From positions 1-16,278 of the forward strand of contig DATJQF010000089.1 of assembly GCA_035505995.1 (NCBI GenBank): a stretch of DNA of 16,278 nt, given 5' to 3'. Shown here piece by piece: positions 7,344 through 15,681 of this stretch (within the stretch, counting starts at the first letter, position 1; every line of letters starts with the position of its first letter). A program made the translations under genes and the position numbers. Below the pieces are notes generated by a model. That model did not search any database. It was not told the origin of the DNA and saw only the letters and a program-made list of their open reading frames with translations. The DNA comes from DATJQF01 sp035505995. Lineage in GTDB: Bacteria; Bacteroidota; Bacteroidia; Bacteroidales; FEN-979.

Positions 7344-9032
7344 CTACTTTACAAACTGTTTGGCGTAATATTTTGGAGTAAGCTTCTCCCCGGTCGCTCT
7401 CTCGATCATGTCATTCCAGAAATACCTGGAGCCCGGCATGAACACTCTCTCCTTCAGCCAGTTCCCCACTTCCTTGTCCCCGGTGAAGCTCTGGAACCGG
7501 TAGTTATCCGATTTCACGATGTGGGCCACGATATAATAGTAGAGTTGCGAGGCCAGCAATTCGCCCAGCAGGTAATTGTGGTAATAGCACGGATAGGTGG
7601 CGATATGGATCTTGGTGGCCCAGTCCGGTTCGTTCCGTCCGGCCGGGCGTTTCATGAGCTGGTATTTTTCCACCAGGTCCCACCACAGCTTGTTCAGGTC
7701 CTGGTCGGGATTCTCATACATGCTCTTTTCGAACCGGTACATGACCTGCGCCCACCGGCTGAACACCAGTTGATCCATGCGAAAGGTCTTAAAGCAGTTG
7801 TCGGCGATCTTCATTTTCTCTTCTTCCGTTATGCCGACATTGTCTTTCAGCCACTGAGGGTTGGAGGAGAAGCGTCCGAACATCATCGCGATGGCTTCCG
7901 TGGTGAAAGTATGGGCCGGATCGCGCAGGAGGAACGGAAGGTTGGTATCGATATACTCGTCGTAAACACTGTGCCCGAATTCGTGGAGCATGGTGTTCAT
8001 CCAATAGGCATTCGGCTTGATATTGCACAGGACCCTCACATCTCCTTTTTTATCGATATCGGTGCTGAATGCATGCTGGTTCTTGCCCGGCTTTTCATAC
8101 AGATCGCTTTTCTTCATGATGTCGTCCACCGACAGCCCGATCCCGTCGTAGTAATTGCGGGTAAGTTCTTCCAGGTTCTTATCCTTGTAATATTGGTCGA
8201 GGTCGGTCTCGTAGATCTTCGGGGCTTCCTGGAAGAACCGGTTCTGGTAGTTCCAGGGCATCAGCTCGTCTTTGCTTTTCAGTCCGTAATACTTTACAAA
8301 GTAAGTATCGATATCGCCTTTCACTTCTGCAAAGGCATTGCGGGTGAGGCTGTCCAGCTCATCGAACAGGCCGAGGATCTGGTTCGGGTCCTGCTCGCCC
8401 AGGGTCAGGCTCATTTCATGGAAATTCTTAAAGCCCAGGTCCTTTGCCACAGAATTGCGGAGCTTCACGAGCTTTATGATGTCGCCCGAAACCAGGGGGC
8501 CTATCTTTTTCTGTGCGATCCACACTTCTTTTTGTTCATCGACATTTTTGGAATGCTTCAGGATATCCTCGACATCATTGTCGGAGAGTTTCTTCCCTTT
8601 TATTTCCGTCCGGAAATTGCCGTATTTCTGCTCGATCTCCGACTGCATCCTGACCATCTCATTCTGCTTGGCCGTATCCGCTTTCGCCATCAGGAAAGCA
8701 CGGTACAGGCCATCCAGTTCCCGGTTCAGCAGGCTGTCGGTGATCATCCCGGAGATCTTGATCTCTTCCAGCTTTTTAAGCGATTCCTTGTCGGAGAACA
8801 GCTTCACCATCTCCATCTGGTATTGCTCTGATTTTTTAAAGTCTTCCGGCTTGCCGGAAACGGACGCATTCCATTCAGCGAGGGTCGCTTCCTTATAGAG
8901 CGGGATGTACACCGAATCGTGTTTCCGGATAAATTCGATCAGTTCCTGTTTCATTTTTTCTTTTTTTGTGGTGCAGCTGACGGCGATCAGGGAAACCATG
9001 ACGGCCATTAGGATCCATTGGATGCTTTTCAT
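7344..9032 (-). CDS. M2/M3-type zinc metallopeptidase lipoprotein (ACE-like)
   Basis: The 562-residue protein has a lipoprotein signal peptide (Cys20, preceded by LIAVS) and no acidic export signal after the cysteine, so it is probably anchored facing the periplasm. The zinc site is clear: HEFGH at 350-354 and a third ligand Glu379 in TTEAIAMMFG, 25 residues later. The stretch between these, with LPFLLRDPAHTFTTEA, is close to the peptidase M2 family (angiotensin-converting enzyme and bacterial peptidyl-dipeptidases), although HEFGH is the M3 form of the motif. It likely cleaves peptides for nutrition or peptide turnover. It starts 23 bp after cysS ends, with no promoter box between, so it is probably read from the cysS promoter. 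Confidence 0.88.
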   Translation of the reverse strand: MKSIQWILMAVMVSLIAVSCTTKKEKMKQELIEFIRKHDSVYIPLYKEATLAEWNASVSGKPEDFKKSEQYQMEMVKLFSDKESLKKLEEIKISGMITDSLLNRELDGLYRAFLMAKADTAKQNEMVRMQSEIEQKYGNFRTEIKGKKLSDNDVEDILKHSKNVDEQKEVWIAQKKIGPLVSGDIIKLVKLRNSVAKDLGFKNFHEMSLTLGEQDPNQILGLFDELDSLTRNAFAEVKGDIDTYFVKYYGLKSKDELMPWNYQNRFFQEAPKIYETDLDQYYKDKNLEELTRNYYDGIGLSVDDIMKKSDLYEKPGKNQHAFSTDIDKKGDVRVLCNIKPNAYWMNTMLHEFGHSVYDEYIDTNLPFLLRDPAHTFTTEAIAMMFGRFSSNPQWLKDNVGITEEEKMKIADNCFKTFRMDQLVFSRWAQVMYRFEKSMYENPDQDLNKLWWDLVEKYQLMKRPAGRNEPDWATKIHIATYPCYYHNYLLGELLASQLYYYIVAHIVKSDNYRFQSFTGDKEVGNWLKERVFMPGSRYFWNDMIERATGEKLTPKYYAKQFVK

Positions 9033-9055
9033 AAGAATAAGGTTTTCAGGGTTGT

Positions 9056-10522
9056 TTATTCCAGGTTCCAGGTCGCTCCCTCGCGGGTATCTTTGACGGT
9101 GATCTTAAGTCCCTGCAGGGCATCCCGGATCTTGTCGGAGGTTTTGAAATCCTTTCCTGAGCGGGCCTGTTCCCGGATATCCAGAACCAGCTTCATTAAT
9201 CCGTCGATGACTTCTGTACCTTTTTCCGGGGTGTCGCTCTTCAGTCCGAGCACGTCCGTCACGAAAAGGCTGAATATTGCCTTCAACCGGTTCAGATCCC
9301 CGGCAGTCAGGGTTTCCTTGCCATCATTCACCGAGTTGATGATCCGGACGCCTTCAAACAGGTTGGCGATCAGGACGGGGCTGTTGAAATCATCGTTCAT
9401 GGCGGCATGGCAGCTTTGCACCAGCGCTGCAATGTCGGAGGTGGAAGCACCCGACGGGATAAGTTTCTCAAGGGTTTCGATCCCTGCCAGCATCTTTTTC
9501 AATCCCTTCTCCGATGCCTGAAGGGCTTCGTTCGAAAAATCGACCGTACTGCGGTAATGAGCCTGCAGGATGAAGAAGCGGATGGTCATCGGGCTGTATG
9601 GTTGTTCCAGTGCCGGGTGGTCGCCGGTGAAGAACTGCTCCAGGGTGATGAAATTCCCCAGGGATTTTCCCATTTTCTGCCCGTTGATCGTGACCATATT
9701 ATTGTGCAGCCAGTAACGGACCGGAGGTTTCCCGTTTGCTGCCTGGGATTGTGCGATCTCCGATTCATGATGGGGGAAAAGCAGATCCATGCCTCCTCCG
9801 TGAATGTCGAACTGTTCCCCGAGATATTTTCCGCTCATGGCCGAGCATTCGAGATGCCAGCCGGGAAATCCCTCGCTCCACGGCGAAGGCCATCGCATGA
9901 TATGCTCCGGCTGGGCTTTTTTCCACAGGGCAAAATCCGCGGGATTGCGTTTCTCATCCTGCCCGTCCAGCGCCCGGGTGTTCGCCATCAGGTCCTCCAG
10001 CACCCGGCCGGAAAGGATGCCATAATGGTGCTTCCGGTCATATCCGGCCACGTCGAAATAAACGGAACCGTTCGCCTCATAGGCAAATCCCGCTTCCAGT
10101 ATTTTCGAGATCATCCGGATCTGTTCGATGATATGCCCCGACGCCCTGGGCTCAATGCCCGGCCGCTTCACATTCATCGCTTCCATGAAAACAAAATACC
10201 GGTCGGAATAGTATTGCGCGATTTCCATCGGCTCCTTCTTCTCCAGGCGGGCCTTTTTTTCAATCTTATCCTCCCCTTCATCCAGGTCATGCTCCAGATG
10301 CCCGACATCGGTAATGTTTCGCACATACCTCACTTTATATCCGAGGTGCAGCAGCCAGCGGTAAACCAGGTCGAAAGTAACGGCCGGACGGGCATGTCCC
10401 AGGTGGGGATCCCCGTAAACGGTGGGCCCGCAAACATACATCCCGACGAAAGGAGGGGTTATGGGCTGAAACCTTTCCCTGGTGCGGGTCAGCGTATTGT
10501 ATACGAACAGCGGATGGTCCAT
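9056..10522 (-). CDS. cysS: Cysteine--tRNA ligase
   Basis: This enzyme charges tRNA-Cys in the cytoplasm. It is 488 residues and collinear with bacterial CysRS. The class I motif HLGH is at 40-43. The zinc ligands that select cysteine are all present: Cys31, Cys226, His251 and Glu255, the last two in FPHHESE. The second signature is KMGKS (283-287) rather than KMSKS, a variant I associate with Bacteroidota CysRS. The C-terminal part holds the helical anticodon-binding region. The gene has its own TAnnTTTG box at 10542-10549, divergent from the threonine dehydrogenase gene, and is followed closely by the metallopeptidase gene. Confidence 0.98.
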   Translation of the reverse strand: MDHPLFVYNTLTRTRERFQPITPPFVGMYVCGPTVYGDPHLGHARPAVTFDLVYRWLLHLGYKVRYVRNITDVGHLEHDLDEGEDKIEKKARLEKKEPMEIAQYYSDRYFVFMEAMNVKRPGIEPRASGHIIEQIRMISKILEAGFAYEANGSVYFDVAGYDRKHHYGILSGRVLEDLMANTRALDGQDEKRNPADFALWKKAQPEHIMRWPSPWSEGFPGWHLECSAMSGKYLGEQFDIHGGGMDLLFPHHESEIAQSQAANGKPPVRYWLHNNMVTINGQKMGKSLGNFITLEQFFTGDHPALEQPYSPMTIRFFILQAHYRSTVDFSNEALQASEKGLKKMLAGIETLEKLIPSGASTSDIAALVQSCHAAMNDDFNSPVLIANLFEGVRIINSVNDGKETLTAGDLNRLKAIFSLFVTDVLGLKSDTPEKGTEVIDGLMKLVLDIREQARSGKDFKTSDKIRDALQGLKITVKDTREGATWNLE

Positions 10523-10541
10523 ATTTCCCCGGGTTTCATCA

Positions 10542-10549
10542 CAAATGTA
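10542..10549 (-). promoter_or_regulatory. -7 promoter box for cysS (TACATTTG)
   Basis: The minus-strand reading TACATTTG matches TAnnTTTG and predicts a leader of about 15 nt before the cysS ATG. The nearest TTG upstream is only about 10 bp away, too close for a -33 element. Confidence 0.55.
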
Positions 10550-10588
10550 GAAATAATAACAATGTCACGGGTGAACGGAGAATCTTTC

Positions 10589-10596
10589 TATTTTTG
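10589..10596 (+). promoter_or_regulatory. -7 promoter box for the threonine dehydrogenase gene (TATTTTTG)
   Basis: TATTTTTG matches TAnnTTTG, 24 bp before the ATG at 10621. An in-frame TTG at 10594 lies inside the box and so cannot be the start; this supports the later ATG. The predicted leader of about 20 nt is A-rich just before the start. The box faces away from the cysS box. Confidence 0.55.
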
Positions 10597-10620
10597 CTGA
10601 AGTACTCAAACCGCAAAAAG

Positions 10621-11574
10621 ATGGAAAAGGTTTTGGTGATCGGCTGTTCGGGGCAGATCGGATCTGAATTGACGCTCGAGCTCAGGAAAATCTACGGAAA
10701 TGCGAATGTGATTGCAACCGATATCCGTTTCCCCAATAAGGAAGTTTCCGACTCCGGTCCCTTCGAGAACCTGGATGTTCTGGATGCTCCCCGTTTGCAC
10801 GGGATCGTGAGCCGGTATAACATCACGCAGATCTATCACCTGGCAGCCATCCTTTCGGGAAACGCCGAGAAGAAACCGCTGGGTTCCTGGAATATCAATA
10901 TGAACAGCCTGATGAATGTGCTGGAGCTGGCGCGTGAGCTCAAGCTCAACAAGATCTTCTGGCCCAGTTCCATCGCGGTATTCGGACCTTCCACTCCCCG
11001 CTTCGACACGCCCCAGTACACCATCATGGAGCCGAATACCGTTTACGGCATCAGCAAGCTTGCCGGGGAGCGATGGATCGAATATTATTATAACAAGTTC
11101 GGGGTGGATACCCGTAGCCTCCGGTATCCGGGACTGATCAGCTACAAGACCGAAGCGGGAGGAGGTACGACCGATTATGCGGTTGAGATCTTCTACGAAG
11201 CCATCCGGGAGAAGAAGTATGAGTGTTTCCTGGGACCTGAATCTGCCCTCCCGATGATGTTCATGCCCGATGCCATCAAGGCCACGGTCGACCTGATGGA
11301 AGCGGATGCATCCAAATTATCGCTGCGATCGAGCTACAACCTCGCCGGGATCAGTTTTACCCCGCGCCAGCTGGCGGACGAGATCCGGAATCACATCCCC
11401 GATTTCAAAATAACCTATAAACCCGACTTCCGCCAGGCCATTGCAGACTCCTGGCCTGCCAGCATCGACGACACGGTTGCCAGAAAGGACTGGAAGATGA
11501 CCTGCGAGTATGACCTGCCCCGGATGACGGAAGTGATGATCCGGGAGATCCGCAAGAAGCTGAAATCGAAATAA
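10621..11574 (+). CDS. Probable L-threonine 3-dehydrogenase, short-chain (epimerase-like) type
   Basis: The 317-residue protein is an extended short-chain dehydrogenase of the NAD-dependent epimerase fold. It has the nucleotide motif GCSGQIG (8-14), Asp34 at the end of the second strand, and the catalytic YxxxK as Tyr142-Lys146 in VYGISKLAGE. RYPGLIS (168-174), then EAGGGTTDYAVEIF (178-191), PMMFMPDAIKAT and QAIADSWP are the pattern of the Flavobacterium- and mammalian-type threonine dehydrogenases rather than of sugar epimerases. The reaction would be L-threonine + NAD+ to 2-amino-3-oxobutanoate + NADH, in the cytoplasm. The usual partner, 2-amino-3-oxobutanoate CoA ligase, is not in the window. 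The gene is monocistronic here, ending 10 bp from a convergent lipoprotein gene. Confidence 0.87.
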   Translation: MEKVLVIGCSGQIGSELTLELRKIYGNANVIATDIRFPNKEVSDSGPFENLDVLDAPRLHGIVSRYNITQIYHLAAILSGNAEKKPLGSWNINMNSLMNVLELARELKLNKIFWPSSIAVFGPSTPRFDTPQYTIMEPNTVYGISKLAGERWIEYYYNKFGVDTRSLRYPGLISYKTEAGGGTTDYAVEIFYEAIREKKYECFLGPESALPMMFMPDAIKATVDLMEADASKLSLRSSYNLAGISFTPRQLADEIRNHIPDFKITYKPDFRQAIADSWPASIDDTVARKDWKMTCEYDLPRMTEVMIREIRKKLKSK

Positions 11575-11584
11575 TGCGCTTGCG

Positions 11585-12340
11585 CTAATTGATCGTGATA
11601 TTCAGCTTGGTGTAGGCTATCTCCAGGATGAAGAAATAAGGCTGGCTGTTGAAGCTCTTCTTCTCGAAATTCCAGGGCGCTACCTGCAGGATCCCCGTTC
11701 CCGTCGACAGTCCTGACAACTCCGAAGCAGAAAAAACACATTGTGAAGCACTTGCCGGTACCTGTCTGACCAGGCTGTTCCCGTTGGGATCTGAGATCAC
11801 CACATATACCGAGTCCGCATTCGTCACGGCGCTGCCCAGGGCAATGGTAAGCCCGGCCGTTCGGGTGACCGTTGAAGGAAGGGAAGAAAAACCGGTGTAA
11901 TCCGGCAGCACTCTGCCTGAAGTATAATTAATAGCCGGGACGGATCCGGATCCGCTCACCACCCAGGTTACGGTGCCAAGGCCCACCTCATTGTTCAGGT
12001 CCTCCAACAGGTAGGTGTTGTTGGATTGCCTGGTCAGTGCATGAGAATTCAAAGATACGCTTCCCGCATCCACGTTGGTCCCCGAGTCCGGCTGGGCCAC
12101 AAACGAAGCGGAGGCAATCCGGGCCTCCACCGGGACATCGATCCCGTTCAGGTTCTCGTGGTTGATGGATTTCACGGCAGCCATGACACCATAGGATCCC
12201 GGGATGCTGATCGTAACATGACTGAGATCCGGAATATCGACGTTCTGGTTGATCAGGTTATCCGCAGCTTTCTGACAGGCGGAAAAGATCAACAGGACGG
12301 AAAGAAGGATGGATAATAAGATCGCGCGGGTTTTCTTCAT
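11585..12340 (-). CDS. Lipoprotein of unknown function, beta-rich
   Basis: The 251-residue protein starts with a signal peptide ending FSAC (Cys22); Phe at -3 is a little unusual for a lipobox. The mature part has no charged clusters. It alternates short beta-type stretches rich in Ser, Thr, Val and Asn, suggesting one or two beta-sandwich domains, for example around WVVSGSGSVPAINYTSG and DSVYVVISDPNGNSL. Similar anonymous lipoproteins occur in Bacteroidota, but I cannot name a family. It is the last gene of the minus-strand unit that starts with the acyl-CoA synthetase fusion, beginning only 7 bp after the previous gene's stop. Confidence 0.75.
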   Translation of the reverse strand: MKKTRAILLSILLSVLLIFSACQKAADNLINQNVDIPDLSHVTISIPGSYGVMAAVKSINHENLNGIDVPVEARIASASFVAQPDSGTNVDAGSVSLNSHALTRQSNNTYLLEDLNNEVGLGTVTWVVSGSGSVPAINYTSGRVLPDYTGFSSLPSTVTRTAGLTIALGSAVTNADSVYVVISDPNGNSLVRQVPASASQCVFSASELSGLSTGTGILQVAPWNFEKKSFNSQPYFFILEIAYTKLNITIN

Positions 12341-12347
12341 GAGCAGA

Positions 12348-12860
12348 TCAATGCTGTTTTACGTATTTTACCTTGATGTCTCCAACAGGTAGACGCTCAA
12401 CCAGCACAACGGTTGTATCATTGATCTGAAGAATATCGGCTTTCAATTTCTTTCCCGAGTTTGCCTCGGTGAAGATTATTTGCTTTCCCTGTTTCTTCAG
12501 CTTCCAGCTGCCCTTCACCGTCTGCTGATGGTAGGCTTTTTCGGCGGTCTTATCGGCTTTGACGATCATCGGGGTCCTTTTCTCGGTATTGATTGCGCGT
12601 TCCAGCTCCATTTCCGCATGGTGGTCCGCTTCGCTCATCCCGGGATTGGTTTTCTTGCCTTTCGCAAGGGAAGCGGAGTCGGGAACCGCCTGCTGCTTCA
12701 CGACCGGTTTGGCTTTGGCGGGATCCACATATTTTTCGGCAGATACCGGTTTCCAGGAACCCACCAGGAGTTTCGCATTCGGACTGGTGATGGAACAGGC
12801 AAACAGGAATACGGTCATGACGATCATCCAGACGGGCAATACTAATTTTCTGCTGTTCAT
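12348..12860 (-). CDS. Lipocalin-like lipoprotein with charged insert
   Basis: The 170-residue protein has signal peptide and lipobox LFAC (Cys22). LLVGSWKPVS soon after is the opening strand of lipocalin-like lipoproteins common in Bacteroidota. The later part, GSWKLKKQGKQIIFTEANSGKKLKADILQINDTTVVLVE, has the strand pattern of the rest of that barrel. Between them lies a stretch of about 60-70 residues rich in Lys, Ala, Glu and Pro that does not look like barrel and may be a flexible loop or helical insert. The ligand is unknown. It lies 47 bp after the synthetase gene; a one-mismatch promoter box (TACGTTTT, 12887-12894) could add separate transcription. The next gene starts 7 bp downstream. 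Confidence 0.75.
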   Translation of the reverse strand: MNSRKLVLPVWMIVMTVFLFACSITSPNAKLLVGSWKPVSAEKYVDPAKAKPVVKQQAVPDSASLAKGKKTNPGMSEADHHAEMELERAINTEKRTPMIVKADKTAEKAYHQQTVKGSWKLKKQGKQIIFTEANSGKKLKADILQINDTTVVLVERLPVGDIKVKYVKQH

Positions 12861-12907
12861 AGGGATTATTTTAAAAAAAACGGTTTAAAACGTAGATTAT
12901 TATTTAC

Positions 12908-15592
12908 TTATAGCTTCTTTACCACTTCCACCAGGGAATCGCGTTCGTTTACACGGATCTCGAACCCCCGTTTCCGGAAGACGGCGATCATTCTTTTATT
13001 GTCGTTGGTAGTCTGGGCGACCAGCTTTTTAAGATTCCAGCCTTTGGCAATCTCCATGCAGTAATCCGTCAGGATGTTCCCCAGGTCCTTCTGCTGCCAG
13101 GCATCCGGGACCAGGATCGCATATTCCACCGTCTCATGATCCGGATCTGCAATCAGCCTGCCTATGCCGATCAGTTCCCGGTTGCCTTTAACGTTGATCT
13201 CCGCCACGATGGCGATTTCGCGGTCATAATCGATATAGCAGTACCGCGTGGCGACTTCATGGGTTTCCCAGTGAAAGAAATAGCGGAAACGCGAATACAA
13301 GGATTCCCGGGAGCATTTTCCAAGCATATCGAGCCACAGGGGTTCGTCTTCGGGCTTGATGGGACGAAGCAGCACTTCCGTTCCGCTTTTCAGCCGGATG
13401 GTCCGGACGAGTTCCTCCGGGTACGGATGCAATGCCAGATGCGCATACTCCCGGATCTCCGGTCCCGGAACATCCGGGTCAATCACGATCCGGGCATCCA
13501 GCGCTATGGCCTCTTCGCGGGTAACCAGCAGGGGATTGATGTCCAGCTCTGCAATTTCAGGGTAGTCCGCCGCCAGGTAAGAGAGCCGGATCATCACCTG
13601 GATCAGTCGGTCAATATTTTTTGCTGCGGTGCCGCGGTATCCTTGCAGCAGGGGGTAGATCTTCAGGGATTCCAGCATTTGCCTGGCAAGACGTTCGTTC
13701 AGGGGCGGCAGTCCGAGGGCCCTGTCCCCGAACAGCTCGGCGGTGACCCCACCCATGCCGGTCATCAGTACGGTGCCGAATACTTTATCTTTCTTGATCC
13801 CCAGGATCATCTCCACGCTCTCTTTGGAGGAGATCATCTTCTGAACCGTGATCCCTTCAACGGTTGCCGCCGGCATTTTCCGGTGGATCTGGTCCTGGAT
13901 CCGCTGAAAGCCCTCGCGGACCCGGGTTTCATTTTCCACGTTCAGGATGACTCCTCCCACATCGCTTTTATGCGTGATGTCAGGGGAGTAGATCTTCAGC
14001 ACGACGGGATATCCTATCCGCTCTGCAATCTCCGCTGCCTGGTCGGCGGTCTGGGTCAGAAAGGGCTTGGTCGTCGGGATCCCGTACGATTCCAGGATGG
14101 ATTTGGACAAGTCCTCAGGAAGCACCGGATGCCTTCCGGTGATCATCCTTTTGAATTCCTCCCTGAGCTTCAACCGGTCGATGCTGAATTCCACCGGGAT
14201 ATCTTTCGGGGTCTGGTACAGGCTTTCGAGATTCCTCGAGTAGGCCACCAGGGTCATAAAGGCACGGATCGCCTGTTCCGGGGTGCGGTAGGACGGGATG
14301 CCGGCATCCACCAGGATATCGTCGGCTTTGTGCATGCTTTGACCCCCCAGCCAGGCTCCCAGTATGGGTTTCGGCGAGGAGGAAGCCAGTGCACTGATCT
14401 CCCGGGCCGTGGCTTCCGGACTGGTCATGGCCTGCGGGGTAAGGATCACCAAAACCGCATCCACGCCCGGATCGTCAAGCACGATCTGGGTGGCTTTTGA
14501 GATCCTCTTGGCACGCGCATCTCCCAGCACGTCTACCGGGTTTCCGTGCGACCAGAACGCGGGAAGATTCTCATTCAGGCTGGTCAGGGTTTCCCCGGAA
14601 AGCTTGGCCAGGACTCCCTGCGAAGCGATCAGGGCGTCGGTAGCCATCACTCCGGGCCCTCCGGCATTGGTAATGATCCCCAGCCGCGGACCTCTCGGGA
14701 ATTTATTCCGGCCGATCAGCTCGGCAATATTGAAAATATCTCCGATCTCATACACCCTGGCCAGCCCGGCCCGCTGGAAAGCCGCATCGTACACCGCATC
14801 TTCCGAAGCCATCGCCCCGGTGTGGGAGGTGGCGACCTGCGCGGATTCCGGGAACCGGCCGGCTTTATAGACGATGATCGGCTTTTGCCGGGCGAACGCC
14901 CTGGCGGCCGTCATGAACTTCCGGACCTCGCTGATCGATTCAATGTACAGGATGATGCACCGGGTTTTGTCATCCTCCCCGAAATAATCGATCAGGTCTC
15001 CGAATTCGACATCCAGTCCATTCCCGATCGAGACAAAATAAGAAAATCCGATCTTCCCTTCGATAGCCCAGTCGAGTACTGAAGTGCAAAGGGCTCCCGA
15101 TTGAGAGATAAAGGCTATGTTCCCGGAATCCGGGGTGCCGGCGGCAAAACTGGCGTTCAGATGGATGCCGGGTACGATGATGCCGAGGCAATTCGGCCCC
15201 AGGATCCTCATTCCGTCAAATTTCCTCGCTTCTGCCAGGATCTGGTCTTCCAGCATCTTCCCTTCGGGCCCCGTTTCACGGAATCCCGCCGATATGATGA
15301 TCACGCCCAGGATCCCCGCTTCCCCGCATTCCCGCACCACCTCAGGCACTTTCCGGCCCGGGGAGCAAATAACAGCCAGGTCCGGGATCTTCGGAAGGCT
15401 CCGGAGATCCGGGTAACAGGGCACTCCCATCACAGCTTCCAGGTCGGGATTCACCGGGTACACCACGCCCCGGAACCCGCTGCCGATCAGGTTCGACAGC
15501 ACTTTGCCGCTCACGCTGTTGGGATTGGAGGTGACGCCGATCAACGCGATACGCCGGGGATTGAAAATATTGTTCAGGTGGTGGATATTCAT
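12908..15592 (-). CDS. ADP-forming acyl-CoA synthetase (alpha-beta fusion) with C-terminal GNAT domain
   Basis: The 894-residue fusion has an alpha-type CoA-binding and ligase part (about 5-460), a beta-type ATP-grasp part (about 490-715) and a GNAT acetyltransferase domain (about 731-894). Catalytic residues of ADP-forming acetyl-CoA synthetases are visible: Glu218 (YIESI), phospho-His257 (SHTGA) and His541 of the ATP-grasp swinging segment (THKSDVGG). This predicts acyl-CoA + ADP + Pi to acid + CoA + ATP. The fusion order resembles the Pat protein acetyltransferases, where the synthetase part is inactive; here it looks intact. In the GNAT acetyl-CoA loop the expected Gly is Asp836 (QQKDLG). 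I use the ATG at 15592: it gives the family N-terminus (NPRRIALIG) and has a promoter box upstream, unlike the in-frame ATG at 15688. Confidence 0.93.
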   Translation of the reverse strand: MNIHHLNNIFNPRRIALIGVTSNPNSVSGKVLSNLIGSGFRGVVYPVNPDLEAVMGVPCYPDLRSLPKIPDLAVICSPGRKVPEVVRECGEAGILGVIIISAGFRETGPEGKMLEDQILAEARKFDGMRILGPNCLGIIVPGIHLNASFAAGTPDSGNIAFISQSGALCTSVLDWAIEGKIGFSYFVSIGNGLDVEFGDLIDYFGEDDKTRCIILYIESISEVRKFMTAARAFARQKPIIVYKAGRFPESAQVATSHTGAMASEDAVYDAAFQRAGLARVYEIGDIFNIAELIGRNKFPRGPRLGIITNAGGPGVMATDALIASQGVLAKLSGETLTSLNENLPAFWSHGNPVDVLGDARAKRISKATQIVLDDPGVDAVLVILTPQAMTSPEATAREISALASSSPKPILGAWLGGQSMHKADDILVDAGIPSYRTPEQAIRAFMTLVAYSRNLESLYQTPKDIPVEFSIDRLKLREEFKRMITGRHPVLPEDLSKSILESYGIPTTKPFLTQTADQAAEIAERIGYPVVLKIYSPDITHKSDVGGVILNVENETRVREGFQRIQDQIHRKMPAATVEGITVQKMISSKESVEMILGIKKDKVFGTVLMTGMGGVTAELFGDRALGLPPLNERLARQMLESLKIYPLLQGYRGTAAKNIDRLIQVMIRLSYLAADYPEIAELDINPLLVTREEAIALDARIVIDPDVPGPEIREYAHLALHPYPEELVRTIRLKSGTEVLLRPIKPEDEPLWLDMLGKCSRESLYSRFRYFFHWETHEVATRYCYIDYDREIAIVAEINVKGNRELIGIGRLIADPDHETVEYAILVPDAWQQKDLGNILTDYCMEIAKGWNLKKLVAQTTNDNKRMIAVFRKRGFEIRVNERDSLVEVVKKL

Positions 15593-15612
15593 GCAGCCGG
15601 CAAAAAATCGTG

Positions 15613-15620
15613 CAAATTTA
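15613..15620 (-). promoter_or_regulatory. -7 promoter box for the acyl-CoA synthetase unit (TAAATTTG)
   Basis: The minus strand reads TAAATTTG, with TTTT 18 bp upstream in the -33 place (one mismatch to TTTG). It predicts a leader of about 16 nt before the ATG at 15592 and lies inside the longer reading frame from 15688, which supports the shorter protein. Confidence 0.6.
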
Positions 15621-15681
15621 CCCTGATTTTCCGTATTTAAAAGCCCGGCGAACCCCGATGAGGAAACCAGGCTGACCCTAT

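Noticed and set aside
7521..8831. 436-codon open frame opposite the metallopeptidase gene
   Set aside because: The opposite strand encodes HEFGH and a lipobox; the antisense translation has no family features.
9407..10600. 397-codon open frame opposite cysS
   Set aside because: It lies over all CysRS motifs on the other strand and runs past the cysS promoter; no domain seen.
10621..11574. UDP-glucose 4-epimerase or other sugar epimerase
   Set aside because: The fold fits, but the GGGTTDYAVEIF and IADSWP segments are those of short-chain-type threonine dehydrogenases.
11574..11590. GCGCTTGCGC between convergent genes as a terminator
   Set aside because: The two GCGC arms leave only a 2-nt loop and no T-run follows; the hairpin is not plausible.
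13136..14500. 454-codon open frame on the plus strand inside the acyl-CoA synthetase gene
   Set aside because: It is antisense to a gene with clear catalytic motifs, its translation is rich in Gly, Arg, His, Gln and Asp with no recognisable domain, and there is no promoter box; it is a by-product of codon bias.
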